A stretch of 64,000 nucleotides of DNA from Gammaproteobacteria bacterium (lineage in GTDB: Bacteria; Pseudomonadota; Gammaproteobacteria; GCA-002705445; GCA-002716945): positions 756,193 to 820,192 of the forward strand of contig PBCF01000002.1 of NCBI GenBank assembly GCA_002716945.1, in the 5' to 3' direction. Below, one piece after another: positions 17,981-28,602 of this stretch. Position numbers and translations under genes: made by a program. A model generated the notes under the pieces. That model made no database searches. It saw only the letters and a program-made list of their open reading frames with translations, and was not told the DNA's origin. Numbering within the stretch: the first letter of the stretch is position 1; the number at the start of each line of letters is the position of its first letter.

Positions 17981-18768
17981 ACAGATACTTTAGCCTTAAT
18001 ATGTTCATAAGGCTCATAATTTTCTAAAATAAAATCAGAGAAATCATAATCAAAAATGGATTTTTTATTTTTCTTTATAATAAGTTTAGGTAAGTTTTTA
18101 GGCTTTCTTGTAAGTTGTAATTTGACTTTATCAATATGATCTAGATATATGTGTGCATCTCCAAAAGTATGAATGAATTCTCCATATTCATAATTGGTTA
18201 CATCAGCAACCATCATTGTTAGGAGAGCATATGATGCAATATTAAAAGGAACTCCTAAAAAAACATCAGCACTTCTTTGATAAAGTTGACAAGACAGTCT
18301 GTTATTATTGACATAAAATTGAAATAATATATGACAAGGGGGTAGTCTCATTTTATCTAGTGCTGAGACATTCCAAGCTGATACTATATGTCTTCTTGAA
18401 TCTGGATTTTTTTTCAAATTCTCAATCAGATTAGTTATCTGATCTATTTTTTTATTAGTTGTATGCCATGATCTCCATTGATATCCATATATAGGTCCCA
18501 ATTCCCCATTTTCATCTGCCCATTCATCCCATATTTTAACATTGTGATCATTAAGATATTTTATATTAGTATTGCCTTGAAGAAACCATAGCAATTCATA
18601 GACCACAGATTTAAAATGAATAGCTTTGGTTGTGAGCAAGGGATAACCGTCTTTTAAATTAAATCTCATTTGATATCCAAAGATTGATTTGGTTCCAGTG
18701 CCCGTTCTATCATGTTTATCTATCCCATGATCTAAAATATAATTTAGTAATTGGTGATATTCTTTCAT
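17977..18768 (-). CDS. thyA: Thymidylate synthase
   Basis: Converts dUMP to dTMP using methylene-tetrahydrofolate. The 263 aa length is very close to E. coli (264 aa). Visible signatures are [12 protein letters not shown], the dUMP-binding [11 protein letters not shown], and the active-site Cys in [12 protein letters not shown], plus [24 protein letters not shown] split across residues 165-190. Overlaps lgt and folA by 4 bp each, so the three are tightly coupled; the lgt-thyA order is common in gammaproteobacteria. Confidence 0.98.
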   Translation of the reverse strand: MKEYHQLLNYILDHGIDKHDRTGTGTKSIFGYQMRFNLKDGYPLLTTKAIHFKSVVYELLWFLQGNTNIKYLNDHNVKIWDEWADENGELGPIYGYQWRSWHTTNKKIDQITNLIENLKKNPDSRRHIVSAWNVSALDKMRLPPCHILFQFYVNNNRLSCQLYQRSADVFLGVPFNIASYALLTMMVADVTNYEYGEFIHTFGDAHIYLDHIDKVKLQLTRKPKNLPKLIIKKNKKSIFDYDFSDFILENYEPYEHIKAKVSV

Positions 18769-19550
18769 TTATTTATTGTTTTTTTTGAAAAATATATAAT
18801 TATAATACCTGTTAATACCATTGGAATACATAATAATTGCCCCATAGTTAACCAGTCATTATATAAATATCCTAGATGCCTATCAGGGACTCTGATAAAT
18901 TCTATAATAAATCTGAACACACCATAAAATATTAAAAATAGTGATGTTAATATCCCTGTATTTGATTTTTTATAAAAAAAGCTTCTCATTATAAAAAATA
19001 AAACAAAACCTTCTAAAAAAGCTTCATATAGCATAGATGGATGCCTAGGAATTTGATCTATTGCCGGGAAAATTATACCCCAATCACTATTAGTGGGTTT
19101 ACCATATAACTCTCCATTAATAAAATTACCAATTCTCCCTAATCCCAAACCAATAGGTATATGTAAAGAAATTAAATCTGATATTTCAAAAAATTTAATA
19201 TTTTGATTTCTGCTTAATATTAAATTCCCAATTAATATTCCTAGCAATCCTCCATGGAAAGACATCCCTCCTTGCCATATCATAAATATTCTTATTGGAT
19301 TATCTAGATAGTAACTAAGATCATAGAATAAGACATATCCTAATCGCCCACCTATTAACAATGATATTAAGGAAAAAATCAGAAAATTATCAACGAAATT
19401 CGGAGAAAAGTTAAATAAATTTTTTTTAATATCCCTCTTAATCATATAATCGATTAATATGAAAGATATTGCATACATTAAACCATACCAATATAAATTT
19501 ACTGGTCCTATGCTTAAAAATACAGGGTCTATGTTATGAGTATAAATCAT
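18765..19550 (-). CDS. lgt: Prolipoprotein diacylglyceryl transferase
   Basis: Inner-membrane enzyme that transfers diacylglycerol from phosphatidylglycerol to the cysteine of lipoprotein precursors. The 261 aa protein has about seven membrane segments, the HGGLLG motif (near residue 99) and the Lgt signature [17 protein letters not shown] (residues about 136-152), with the RHPSMLYEA segment after it. Length matches bacterial Lgt (about 260-290 aa). First gene of lgt-thyA-folA; divergent from the DUF255 gene. Confidence 0.97.
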   Translation of the reverse strand: MIYTHNIDPVFLSIGPVNLYWYGLMYAISFILIDYMIKRDIKKNLFNFSPNFVDNFLIFSLISLLIGGRLGYVLFYDLSYYLDNPIRIFMIWQGGMSFHGGLLGILIGNLILSRNQNIKFFEISDLISLHIPIGLGLGRIGNFINGELYGKPTNSDWGIIFPAIDQIPRHPSMLYEAFLEGFVLFFIMRSFFYKKSNTGILTSLFLIFYGVFRFIIEFIRVPDRHLGYLYNDWLTMGQLLCIPMVLTGIIIIYFSKKTINK

Positions 19551-19618
19551 AAGTATATAAAAAATTGAAATCCTATATCATTTATAATAGCCTACAACCG
19601 AAACTATAGAAATAAATC

Positions 19619-21619
19619 ATGAACCGTTTAAATAAAGAAAAAAGCTTATATCTATTACAACATGCATCAAATCCGGTAGATTGGTACCCTTGGTGTGATG
19701 AAGCTTTTGAAATGGCAACTAAAAATCATATGCCTGTACTACTCTCCATCGGATATTCGGCATGCCATTGGTGTCATGTAATGGCGCATGAATCATTTGA
19801 AAATAATGAAATAGCAGAAATTATGAACAAAAATTTCATAAACATTAAGCTAGATAAAGAAGAAAGGCCTGACTTAGACAAAATATATCAAATTTCGCAA
19901 ACAATAATAACTGGCAAAACTGGTGGTTGGCCATTAACAATATTTATGAGTCCTGAAAAGTTTCCATTTTTTGCAGGAACATATTTCCCAATTGAAGCAA
20001 AATTTGGATTACCTGGGTTTAAGGATGTTCTATTAAGAGTCACTGATTTTTACAATAATCAAAAAGAAGAAATAAAAAATCAAAATAAATCTATTTTGGA
20101 AATATTTAATAAAATTAACGTACAAGATAAATCTGAAAATATATTAAATAAAGAACTTGTGGAAAAAGCAGTTTCAGAATTACATCTCACTTTTGATGGA
20201 ATAAATGGAGGTTTTGGTTCAGCACCAAAATTTCCACAAGTATATGCTTTAAAGTTTCTATTAAAATGTAAAAGCGAATATAGAGAAAAAAATCTGGATA
20301 TTTGTGAATTCACTTTAAAAAGAATGTGTTTAACTGGAATTTATGATTTGATTGACGGTGGTTTCTTCAGATATTCAGTTGATGAATTGTGGATGATACC
20401 TCACTTTGAAAAAATGCTCTATGACAATGGTCCAATGATCTCCATTTTATCAGATATATATATAAGAACAAAAAACACATTATTTCTAAATAGAGCTAAA
20501 GATACTTCTAATTGGATTTTATCAAATATGACTGATGAAGAAGGTGGATTTTATTCTACTATAGATGCAGATTCAGAAAATAGTGAAGGTAAATATTATG
20601 TATGGGAAGAAAATGAATTATCAAAAATTATGAATGATAATGATTTAAATTTAATCAAAAATATTTTCACTATAAAATATCAACCAAATTTTGAAGGTAA
20701 ATATCATTTACATGTAACCAAAGATAAAGAAAAAGAATATAAAAAGGAAATAAAAAATATAACAAGAATTAATAAATTATTGCTTACTGAAAGAAATAAA
20801 AGAATATCTCCTAATATTGATAAAAAAATCTTAGTATCATGGAATGCACTGGTAATATCAGGTCTCATTGATATTTATAATATAACTTATGATCCTAAAT
20901 ACTATAACTCAGCAATAAAATGCTTTAATTTTATTGAAAAAAAAATGTATAAAAATAAAAAATTATTTGCATGTTATAATCAAGGGGCAAAATTTGATGC
21001 ATATCTGGATGATTATGTATTTTTAGCCCAAGCTGGAATTAAAATATTAAAAACCAAGTGGGATGCAAGAATATTTAAATTCGTGTTTGAGTTGTCTAAT
21101 ATAATAATAGAGAATTTTGAAGATACTAAAAATGGAGGTTTTTATTTTACATCAAAAAATCATGAAAAATTATTTTATAGACCAAAAAATTATATGGATG
21201 AATCTTTACCATCTGGCAATAGTATAGCTATAGAAGTACTTTTAGAATTAGGGTGCTTGACAGGAAGTAAAAAATTCATTGATGCAGCAGAAAGAACTAT
21301 CAAATCAGCCTCTCACTCACTTAAAAGAAATCTAGTTTCTCATTGCTCTATGTTAGATGCAGCTAAAACCTTTATAAATGAAAAAGAAATTATCATAATA
21401 CGCTGTCAATCTAATAATATAAAAAAATATACTAAAAAATTATCTTCCATGAACCTTGATAATACTGATTTATATTTAATTCCAATAGATCCTTCGAATA
21501 CTACCGATTATTTTTCTGGTAAAAAATTAATAGGAGATTTCACTGCATACGTGTGTCAAGGATTTAAATGCCTAGAGCCTATAACAGATATTAATGAATT
21601 AATTTCTAAACTCCCGTAA
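19619..21619 (+). CDS. DUF255/YyaL-type thioredoxin-fold protein
   Basis: The 666 aa protein begins with the family signature [17 protein letters not shown] and a thioredoxin-like domain carrying SACHWCHVM (CxxC near residue 50), followed by an alpha/alpha-barrel-like six-hairpin region resembling N-acylglucosamine epimerase folds (segments [24 protein letters not shown] around residues 245-268, [12 protein letters not shown] near 318). Relatives are widespread (YyaL, SSP411, human SPATA20) but their reaction is not established. It is monocistronic by appearance, 40 bp upstream of the acyltransferase gene. Confidence 0.93.
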   Translation: MNRLNKEKSLYLLQHASNPVDWYPWCDEAFEMATKNHMPVLLSIGYSACHWCHVMAHESFENNEIAEIMNKNFINIKLDKEERPDLDKIYQISQTIITGKTGGWPLTIFMSPEKFPFFAGTYFPIEAKFGLPGFKDVLLRVTDFYNNQKEEIKNQNKSILEIFNKINVQDKSENILNKELVEKAVSELHLTFDGINGGFGSAPKFPQVYALKFLLKCKSEYREKNLDICEFTLKRMCLTGIYDLIDGGFFRYSVDELWMIPHFEKMLYDNGPMISILSDIYIRTKNTLFLNRAKDTSNWILSNMTDEEGGFYSTIDADSENSEGKYYVWEENELSKIMNDNDLNLIKNIFTIKYQPNFEGKYHLHVTKDKEKEYKKEIKNITRINKLLLTERNKRISPNIDKKILVSWNALVISGLIDIYNITYDPKYYNSAIKCFNFIEKKMYKNKKLFACYNQGAKFDAYLDDYVFLAQAGIKILKTKWDARIFKFVFELSNIIIENFEDTKNGGFYFTSKNHEKLFYRPKNYMDESLPSGNSIAIEVLLELGCLTGSKKFIDAAERTIKSASHSLKRNLVSHCSMLDAAKTFINEKEIIIIRCQSNNIKKYTKKLSSMNLDNTDLYLIPIDPSNTTDYFSGKKLIGDFTAYVCQGFKCLEPITDINELISKLP

Positions 21620-21660
21620 TATAATATTAATAAATATTTAATTTTTTTTAGCAAAAATAG

Positions 21661-22431
21661 ATGAAAATTATAATTATGAAACCATTATTAATTATTTTAA
21701 GATTACCAATAGTTATATTACATATGCTAATTGGATTAATAATTGTTATATTTTTTCCAAGAGATAATACAAAACTTACAAAAACCCATTATTCAATAAG
21801 TATATTTTGGATGAAAATTTTAATAAAAGTTTTCGGTTTGAAAGTTATTCTAAAGGGTAAAATTAATCAAAACTCTTATGCATATGTAGCAAATCATATC
21901 AGCTTTCTGGACATTATAGTCCTTAATTCTTTATTACCTATTAATTTTATCGCTAAAGCAGAAATTAAAAAATGGCCTATAGTTGGAAAATTAGCCTCTA
22001 AAACAGGAACTTTATTTATTAAAAGAGGAGATAAAGAAGCTAGTGAAGAAATTATAGGAATCATGAAAAATCATATTGATAATGGAAATAAGGTTTTATT
22101 TTTTCCTGAAGGAAGAATTGGAAATGGAGTAAATGTTAAAAAATTTCATAGTAAATTATTTAATTCTATTTCTTACTCAGGTAAAAAAATACAACCTATC
22201 GCTATAAGATATCCAAAAAATTATCCACAAGATCTTAATTCTGATGATAACGTCACGTGGTCAGATGATAGTCAGACCTTATTAAAAGTTGGCATACAAT
22301 GTCTTGGGAAGCCTTCAACATACGTTCTGGTTAATTTCGAAAAATCTATCAATACGTCTAATCTTAGTTCACATGAGATTGCTAAACTTTCTGCACACTA
22401 TGTAGACAGCACCTTATCAACTATAGCTTAA
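21661..22431 (+). CDS. 1-acyl-glycerol-3-phosphate acyltransferase family (PlsC-like)
   Basis: Probably acylates lysophosphatidic acid in phospholipid synthesis. The 256 aa protein has an N-terminal hydrophobic anchor (about residues 8-32), the catalytic NHISFLD motif (NHx4D, near residue 78), KWPIVGKLA, FIKRGD and the substrate-binding FPEGRIGNG motif. Start at 21661; an ATG five codons on (21676) is also possible. It follows the DUF255 gene by 41 bp and converges with the ferredoxin gene 8 bp away, with no clear terminator. It may instead be one of the ornithine-lipid type acyltransferases; motifs do not separate these. Confidence 0.88.
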   Translation: MKIIIMKPLLIILRLPIVILHMLIGLIIVIFFPRDNTKLTKTHYSISIFWMKILIKVFGLKVILKGKINQNSYAYVANHISFLDIIVLNSLLPINFIAKAEIKKWPIVGKLASKTGTLFIKRGDKEASEEIIGIMKNHIDNGNKVLFFPEGRIGNGVNVKKFHSKLFNSISYSGKKIQPIAIRYPKNYPQDLNSDDNVTWSDDSQTLLKVGIQCLGKPSTYVLVNFEKSINTSNLSSHEIAKLSAHYVDSTLSTIA

Positions 22432-22439
22432 GTTATTTT

Positions 22440-22781
22440 TTAAATTGGTCCTCTTTTATCGCCTGCCTTGCCTACCTCAACATCTACCACAACATCTGTA
22501 GATGGATACCACTGACATGCAATCACCATTCCAGCTTCTATTTCTTCAGGCTTTAATAAAGCTGTAGGATCGCAAATTCCGGATGGATGTTCACCTTCTC
22601 CTTCAAGTATAGTTGATCTACATGATCCGCAACTACCAACCTTACAAGAATGTGGCCATTTGATGCCCGCAGCGAATGCCGCTTTCATCAAACTAGTGTC
22701 TGGTGGTACAGTAAATTCCTCACCAGTTGGTTTGATTGTACATTTAGTAGGTTCTTTTTTTTTGAAAAGTCCAAAAACCAT
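22440..22781 (-). CDS. [2Fe-2S] plant-type ferredoxin
   Basis: The 113 aa electron carrier has a cluster-binding pattern CKVGSCGSC (Cx4Cx2C) near residue 46 and the fourth Cys in GMVIACQWYP about 40 residues later. It is cytosolic with no signal peptide; the first 15 residues (FGLFKKKEP) are an extra basic lead before the ferredoxin fold. It has one of the best ribosome sites of the region, AAGGAG 6 nt before the ATG. Its partner is not identified; no oxygenase or reductase gene is adjacent. Confidence 0.92.
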   Translation of the reverse strand: MVFGLFKKKEPTKCTIKPTGEEFTVPPDTSLMKAAFAAGIKWPHSCKVGSCGSCRSTILEGEGEHPSGICDPTALLKPEEIEAGMVIACQWYPSTDVVVDVEVGKAGDKRGPI

Positions 22782-22878
22782 TTATTTTCTCCTTAAATAT
22801 AAAGTACTAAATAAATATATCATATTTAAATTGTATCCTACTAATAAAAAATCAAATTATTGATAAAAATATAATAAT

Positions 22879-24189
22879 TTAGATTTTTGTTAAATATCGA
22901 TTCAAAGCTATCAATAAAAAGATACTTCTCGAGACAAAAAACATTAAAAATGATAACCATAATCCATGATTATCATATGTATCGAGAAAAACTATTAAAA
23001 AGAAAAAAATTGAGCCAGATAATATCATAATGTTTCTCATAGTTATATGTTTCATAGCTCCAATAAATACACCATCTAACCAAAATGCAAATGTACCTGC
23101 AACAAAAATTAGATATAACCAAAATGAAAATAATGATGCTGATTCTTTCACTGAAACGATGTCTGTAACAATATTTAATATAGAGCGATCAAAAGTTATG
23201 AAAAATATTAAATATACTGCTAGTAACATTATTGACAACTTGCCTGTTGATATTATAGATTTTTTTACTAAATTATAATCTTTCTTACCTATTGAATTAC
23301 CAACCATAGTCTCTGATGCATGAGCAAAACCATCCAATCCATATGAAAAAATAAAGAAAAAATTCAATAAAATTGTATTTACAGCGAGTATAACAACTCC
23401 ATAATCTGTACTCATTTTCATGAAAATTGCAAAGCAGGTCATTAAAATGAAAGATCTTATAAACATATTAGTATTAAAAAATATTTTTTCTTTCATTGTG
23501 TCCCAATTAAATACTTCATTGAGCATAAACTTATGATTAGTCAATATATTATCATTCTCTATCGCTAACAATATAAAAATAAGTATTGAATATTCAGCAA
23601 TAACTGATGCTATAGCAACACCCTCAACTCCATATCCTAAAATAAGAACAAAATAATAATCAAGAAGCGCATTAAAAATATTTATGAAAATAACTATAAA
23701 CATTGCTTTTTTTGTTTGTTGCAATCCAATGTAATATCCAATTAAAATATCTCTTAAAAAAATTGCTGGAACTGAAAATATTCTTATAGATAAATATTTT
23801 TCACTATTTAATTTAACATCTTCAGCTGCATCAAATAAATCTAAAGAAAAATCTATGATGTAATTTTTTGTCGATAAGATTATAAATGAAATAAAAAGAG
23901 ATATAGTAAGTATTTGATACAAAGTTAATAAAAGATTTCTTTTATCACTACTTCCGTCATGTTTTGATGTAAAGCTTGCAGTTATAGATTTAATAAATCC
24001 AAAACTGAATAATATATAACTTATAATTATAGATCCAACCCCAACAGCTCCTAAAAAGATAGGCGAACCTAAATGACCTACTACCGCATTATCTACAAAA
24101 CCAACTAACGGTATTGTAATATTAGAAAGAATTAATGGTAATGCAATTGTTATAGTCTTTGCATCAATATCTGAAAAAATTGATTTCAA
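22879..24189 (-). CDS. MATE family efflux transporter (DinF-like)
   Basis: The 436 aa inner-membrane antiporter has about 12 hydrophobic segments in two similar halves. Family signatures are LPLILSNITIPLVGFVDNAVVGHLG at the N-terminus (residues about 17-41, motif PLxxLxDxxxxGHLG), and VEGVAIASVIAEY in the middle. The DinF-like subfamily often has this VDNAVVGHLG motif. The substrate cannot be predicted. It lies 9 bp downstream of the rubredoxin gene and is probably cotranscribed with it. Confidence 0.92.
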   Translation of the reverse strand: MKSIFSDIDAKTITIALPLILSNITIPLVGFVDNAVVGHLGSPIFLGAVGVGSIIISYILFSFGFIKSITASFTSKHDGSSDKRNLLLTLYQILTISLFISFIILSTKNYIIDFSLDLFDAAEDVKLNSEKYLSIRIFSVPAIFLRDILIGYYIGLQQTKKAMFIVIFINIFNALLDYYFVLILGYGVEGVAIASVIAEYSILIFILLAIENDNILTNHKFMLNEVFNWDTMKEKIFFNTNMFIRSFILMTCFAIFMKMSTDYGVVILAVNTILLNFFFIFSYGLDGFAHASETMVGNSIGKKDYNLVKKSIISTGKLSIMLLAVYLIFFITFDRSILNIVTDIVSVKESASLFSFWLYLIFVAGTFAFWLDGVFIGAMKHITMRNIMILSGSIFFFLIVFLDTYDNHGLWLSFLMFFVSRSIFLLIALNRYLTKI

Positions 24190-24198
24190 TGGATATTC

Positions 24199-24369
24199 CT
24201 AACTTTGAACTTCTATCATATCAAAGTCTGATTTCATCGCCCCACACTCTGGGCATACCCAATCATCCGGCACATCTTCCCATTTAGTTCCTGGTTTTAT
24301 ACCATCTTCTGGCCATCCCTCGCTTTCATCATATATAAGGCCACATATTAAACAGAGATATTTTTTCAT
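24199..24369 (-). CDS. Rubredoxin
   Basis: Small iron electron carrier, 56 aa. It has the two iron-binding knuckles [10 protein letters not shown] (residues 6-15) and [11 protein letters not shown] (residues 39-49), with the aromatic/acidic core between them ([19 protein letters not shown], residues 19-37). Length and spacing match rubredoxins exactly. It is upstream of the MATE gene and divergent from thiE; rubredoxin next to thiE-hemL recurs in gammaproteobacteria, which supports the assignment. Confidence 0.95.
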   Translation of the reverse strand: MKKYLCLICGLIYDESEGWPEDGIKPGTKWEDVPDDWVCPECGAMKSDFDMIEVQS

Positions 24370-24433
24370 AATTTTATAAAGTGTAGTTTCTCATATATAA
24401 TTAACAAACCCAATTAATTATTTAAATTATTAT

Positions 24434-25090
24434 ATGAAAAAAAATAATATTCTTAGTGGTTTGTATCCTATTACATCGTCTGAGTATAAATCTGATTTGG
24501 ATTTTATAAGCATTATTAAAGATATAACTAGTTCAAAGATAAATATTTTTCAATTTAGGCCTGGAAACCTATCATTCAAAAGAAAAAAATTTCTTATTCA
24601 AAGTATTCATAATGAATGTCAAAAAAATAATGTTAAATTTATAATAAACAACGATTATGAATTGTTAAAATATATTGATGGAGCTGGTTTACATATTGGC
24701 CACAAAGATGTGGATATAAAATTTGCACGTAAATATCTTGGTAAAGAAAGAATAATTGGTGTCTCTTGTTATAATTCAATTGAAAAGGCTAAGTGGGCAC
24801 AAGAAAATGGTGCCGATTATATTTCGTTAGGGGCAATTTATATTTCGAAGACAAAAAAAAATGCTCTTATTTGTGATATTGAAACAATACACAATATTAA
24901 AAAAAGCATTAATATACCGATATGTGTGATTGGAGGTATTAATTGTTATAATATTACTAAAGTATTAGGATTTAATCCGCATATGATTGCGATGATTTCG
25001 GGTATTTATGATTCGCCAAATCCTAAATTAGAATTAAATCATTTAATTGAAATGATTAGATATTATGAAAAAATCAAATCAGCAGTTTAA
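24434..25090 (+). CDS. thiE: Thiamine-phosphate synthase
   Basis: Couples hydroxymethylpyrimidine diphosphate and thiazole phosphate to thiamine phosphate. The 218 aa TIM-barrel shows INNDYELL, GLHIGHKD, GVSCYN, GADYISLGAIYISKTKK, IGGIN and MISGIY in the family order. Two departures: the usual QxRxK near residue 38 reads QFRPGN, losing the pyrophosphate-binding Lys, and the usual HLGQ reads HIGH. It may still be active, but this should be noted. No TPP riboswitch is visible in the 64 bp upstream. The end overlaps hemL by 26 bp. Confidence 0.88.
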   Translation: MKKNNILSGLYPITSSEYKSDLDFISIIKDITSSKINIFQFRPGNLSFKRKKFLIQSIHNECQKNNVKFIINNDYELLKYIDGAGLHIGHKDVDIKFARKYLGKERIIGVSCYNSIEKAKWAQENGADYISLGAIYISKTKKNALICDIETIHNIKKSINIPICVIGGINCYNITKVLGFNPHMIAMISGIYDSPNPKLELNHLIEMIRYYEKIKSAV

Positions 25091-26354
25091 TAGAGCAAAA
25101 AAATGCATGCCAGGTGGTGTTAATTCACCTGTCAGATCATTTAAATCGGTAAAGTCTTCTCCGTTTATCGTTAGCAAGGCTAAAGGATCATCTATTTATG
25201 ATGTAGACGGGTCTAAATATATTGATTATGTTAATTCATGGGGTGCACAGATTTTAGGACATACTAATTCTGAAGTTATAAAAACAATTTCTAATACTCT
25301 AAAGAAAGGTCTTTCTTATGGCGCGCCATGTACTAATGAAATATTATTAGCTGAAAAAATTTGTAAAATCTTTCCTTCAATAGAAAAAATAAGAATGGTG
25401 AATTCAGGAACAGAAGCTACAATGAGTGCTATTAGATTAGCTAGAGGATTTTCTAAAAAAGATAAAATAATAAAATTTGATGGAGGCTATCATGGCCATG
25501 GAGATTCTTTTTTAATAAAATCAGGATCAGGAATGTTAACTTTAGGTAAGCCAAATTCATTAGGTGTGACAAAATCTCTAGCTAAAGATACTATATCTAT
25601 TCCTTACAATAATATTTCTAGAGTGGATGAAGCTATTAAAAAAAATAAAAATAATATTGCTTGTGTAATTATTGAACCAATTGCTGGTAATATGAATTTT
25701 GTTAGATCAACTGCAAGTTTTCTTAAAGAACTTAGGCAGATATGTACCAAGTATAAAATTATTTTAATATTTGATGAAGTAATGACTGGATTTAGAGTTG
25801 CATTAGGAGGGGCGCAAAGTATATATCAAATAAAACCAGATTTAACTACACTTGGAAAAGTAATAGGTGGCGGATTACCTATAGGGGCATTTGGTGGGAA
25901 AACTAAAATTATGAACTGTTTAGCACCTATGGGTGATGTTTATCAAGCTGGCACCTTATCTGGAAATCCAATTGCTATGGCTGCGGGATTAAAAACTTTA
26001 TCAATAATTTCTAAAAAAAATTTCTACAGCAACCTTCACAAAAAACTAAGCTATCTTTTTGATAATTTGAATAGATATACAGAAACCAATCAAATACATA
26101 TTCATGCTGATTATGAAGGAGGTATGTTTGGGCTTTATTTTAATGAGAATAAAAAAATTAAAAATTATAATGATATATGTAAATCTAATTCAAAATTATT
26201 TATAAAATTTCACCAGTATATGATAAAAAAAGGTATATTCTTTGCGCCATCAATGTTTGAAGCTGGCTTTATATCTATATCACACTCATTAAAAGAAATA
26301 GAATATACCAAGAAATGTATAATAAACTTTATTGATGATTATCTAATAAAATAA
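25065..26354 (+). CDS. hemL: Glutamate-1-semialdehyde 2,1-aminomutase
   Basis: PLP enzyme that makes 5-aminolevulinate in the C5 haem pathway. The 429 aa length is that of the family. Signatures are MPGGVNSPVRSFKSV at the start, MVNSGTEATMSAIRLAR, GGYHGHGDSFL, IFDEVMTGFR and the PLP Lys in TTLGKVIGGGLPIGA (near residue 267). The start lies inside the last 26 bp of thiE, indicating coupling; thiE-hemL adjacency is also found in Pseudomonas. Its 3' end overlaps the convergent glycerate kinase gene by 26 bp. Confidence 0.97.
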   Translation: MKKSNQQFNRAKKCMPGGVNSPVRSFKSVKSSPFIVSKAKGSSIYDVDGSKYIDYVNSWGAQILGHTNSEVIKTISNTLKKGLSYGAPCTNEILLAEKICKIFPSIEKIRMVNSGTEATMSAIRLARGFSKKDKIIKFDGGYHGHGDSFLIKSGSGMLTLGKPNSLGVTKSLAKDTISIPYNNISRVDEAIKKNKNNIACVIIEPIAGNMNFVRSTASFLKELRQICTKYKIILIFDEVMTGFRVALGGAQSIYQIKPDLTTLGKVIGGGLPIGAFGGKTKIMNCLAPMGDVYQAGTLSGNPIAMAAGLKTLSIISKKNFYSNLHKKLSYLFDNLNRYTETNQIHIHADYEGGMFGLYFNENKKIKNYNDICKSNSKLFIKFHQYMIKKGIFFAPSMFEAGFISISHSLKEIEYTKKCIINFIDDYLIK

Positions 26355-27618
26355 TTTGGACATCGGCAACGTTAGTTCCAGTTGGGCCCGTCTTATATAA
26401 AGAATCAATTTTATCCAAGAATGAGTATGAATCATTATTATCTAAATAACGATCAATATCTAAATTAGTAGAAACATATTTATTCACAGAATTAGAATCT
26501 ATAATACCTCCTGAAGCATCTGTTGGCCCATCAATACCATCCGTACCGACTGACAATAATAGCCAATCAATGTTTTTACGAATTTGAGTATATTCTGATA
26601 AAAATGATAAAGAAAATTCTTGGTTTCTTCCTCCCTTGCCATCTCCTTTAATTTTTACTACTGTTTCTCCACCTGAAATAATTGCAATTTTTTTGTCTTT
26701 TTGTGCGCTTATTGTTTCATTCATATATCTAAATAATTTTTTTGCTTCAAATTTAGCTTCACCAACATAATTCTCTTCAACAATAAATGTTTTATATCCC
26801 AGATTGATAGCAGTATTACTTAATTCTTTTTGAAAGGTTTCGTTGCTGCATATAATACAGTTCTCTGTGTCACTAATGATTTTGGGAGTATCTTGTAATT
26901 CTCCCGCTTTACCTTGTTCTAAATATTCTTTAATAGACAGAGGCAATTGATTAAATAAGTTATACTTTTGTATAATTTTTGATGCGTCAGAAAAAGTACT
27001 TTTATCTGGTGCGGTTGGTCCGCTTGCAATAGAGCTTATGTCATTGTTTATAACATCAGAAATAATTAATGATAATACTTTAGATGGGCGAGAAATTTCC
27101 GCTAATCTTCCACCTTTAATTAAAGAAATATGTTTCCTAACAATATTCAACTCATTAATATCACAACCAGATTCCAATAATAATTTAGTTAGATAGATTT
27201 TATCTTTTAAATCTATACCTTCAGGAGGAAGTGACAAAATAGATGATCCGCCGCCGCTTATCAAAAAAAGCACTAAATCATCTTCATTCGATTTTTTTAT
27301 ATAGTTTATTACTGCTTCAGCTCCAATAATGCTTTTCTGATTTGGTGTAGGATGAGAAGAAACATACAAATCCGCATCAATCAACTCAGGTTTTTTATTA
27401 GTATTAGTTACAACAATAGGTTTTGCGTATATATTGTTTAAAGAAGTAATACCATCAATCATTGGTATCGCAGCTTTCCCAAATGCAATTGGGTAAATGT
27501 TGTTAAAATGTTTAAGAGACTGAATGCGTGCATCAACTTCTTTTTTAACAATTTGTGTTGGTTGAAGTTTTTTAAGAGTATTTTTATATATTTGATCTGC
27601 GTCTTGACGGAGTGTCAT
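26329..27618 (-). CDS. Glycerate 2-kinase (GckA/MOFRL type)
   Basis: Phosphorylates D-glycerate to 2-phosphoglycerate. The 429 aa protein has the DUF4147/MOFRL arrangement: PIAFGKAA near residue 45, LISGGGSSILSLPPEG near 118, the SGPTAPD motif, and the C-terminal MOFRL domain with ISGGETVVKIKGDGKGGRNQEF and SVGTDGIDGPTDA. It follows the hydroxypyruvate reductase gene by 12 bp, and both follow serine-glyoxylate aminotransferase, which supports the function. Confidence 0.94.
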   Translation of the reverse strand: MTLRQDADQIYKNTLKKLQPTQIVKKEVDARIQSLKHFNNIYPIAFGKAAIPMIDGITSLNNIYAKPIVVTNTNKKPELIDADLYVSSHPTPNQKSIIGAEAVINYIKKSNEDDLVLFLISGGGSSILSLPPEGIDLKDKIYLTKLLLESGCDINELNIVRKHISLIKGGRLAEISRPSKVLSLIISDVINNDISSIASGPTAPDKSTFSDASKIIQKYNLFNQLPLSIKEYLEQGKAGELQDTPKIISDTENCIICSNETFQKELSNTAINLGYKTFIVEENYVGEAKFEAKKLFRYMNETISAQKDKKIAIISGGETVVKIKGDGKGGRNQEFSLSFLSEYTQIRKNIDWLLLSVGTDGIDGPTDASGGIIDSNSVNKYVSTNLDIDRYLDNNDSYSFLDKIDSLYKTGPTGTNVADVQIILLDNHQ

Positions 27619-27630
27619 CTTATAAAAGGT

Positions 27631-28602
27631 TTATACAACTTTATTTGGGAGATCTCTTTTCTCAAAAAAAGCTAAGCTATTCTCTATAGCGGTATTACCC
27701 ATAGCAATTCTAGTCTCAATAGAAGCACTACCAAGATGTGGGAATGATACTACATTTTCCAATGTTTTTAATTCTTCTGGGAGATTAGGTTCTGTTTCAA
27801 ACACATCCAAACCAACTCCGGCAATTGTTTTATTTTTTAAAGCTTGAACAAGTGCAGTCTCATCAATTATATCTCCTCTCGCTGTGTTTATTAAAAATGC
27901 AGTATTTTTCATTAATTTTAATTTTTTTTCATCGATTAAATGAAAAGTTTCTTTGGTAGCTGGACAATTTACTGAAATAAAATCTCCTTCCTTACATACA
28001 TCTTCAATTGTATCAAGTTTGGTTGCTTCAAATTTATTAACGACATCAACAGATATATCAAAAGGATCCCAAAAAACTATTTTCATATCAAATCCAAATT
28101 TAGCTCTTTTGGCAAGTGCTTGTCCTATTCTTCCAAATCCTATTATACCAAGAGTCTTACCTGTTACCTTGGTTCCAAGTAAGTGTGTTGGTCTCCACCC
28201 AGTCCATTTATTTGCACGTAATTCTCTCTCTCCTTCTCCAACTCTTCTAGCAACCATTAATAACAATGACATTCCTATATCTGCAGTACAATCTGTCAAT
28301 ACCGCAGGTGTATTAGATACAGTTATGCCATTCTTTTTTGCTACTTCAATATCAATATGATTGAAACCAACACCAAAATTACCAATCATATTTACTCTTC
28401 TATTTTCAACAGATAAAACATTAGCATTTATTTTGTCTGTAACTGTAGGCATTAAAACATCACAATTTTGCATAGCTGTTTTTAATTGTTCTTCAGTAAA
28501 TGGTTTATCATTTGCGTTTAGAGTGACATCAAATAACTCTTTCAATCTTTCTTCACAAGATTCTGGCCACTTTCTGGTAACGATAGCGACTGGTTTGGAC
28601 AT
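27631..28602 (-). CDS. Hydroxypyruvate reductase / D-glycerate dehydrogenase
   Basis: NAD(P)H-dependent D-2-hydroxyacid dehydrogenase, expected to reduce hydroxypyruvate (and glyoxylate). The Rossmann motif GFGRIGQALAKRAK is near residue 154, with the catalytic Arg in NTARGDIID, Glu in GLDVFETEP and His in FPHLGSAS. I chose the ATG at 28602 (MSKPVAIVT) because AGGAG lies 7 nt upstream and the ten codons further upstream are inside the preceding gene. Product 323 aa. It overlaps the aminotransferase stop by 1 bp (TAATG). Confidence 0.94.
   Translation of the reverse strand: MSKPVAIVTRKWPESCEERLKELFDVTLNANDKPFTEEQLKTAMQNCDVLMPTVTDKINANVLSVENRRVNMIGNFGVGFNHIDIEVAKKNGITVSNTPAVLTDCTADIGMSLLLMVARRVGEGERELRANKWTGWRPTHLLGTKVTGKTLGIIGFGRIGQALAKRAKFGFDMKIVFWDPFDISVDVVNKFEATKLDTIEDVCKEGDFISVNCPATKETFHLIDEKKLKLMKNTAFLINTARGDIIDETALVQALKNKTIAGVGLDVFETEPNLPEELKTLENVVSFPHLGSASIETRIAMGNTAIENSLAFFEKRDLPNKVV

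Noticed and set aside
24370..24433. Possible thiamine riboswitch before thiE
   Set aside because: The 64 bp are too short and lack the conserved TPP aptamer elements.
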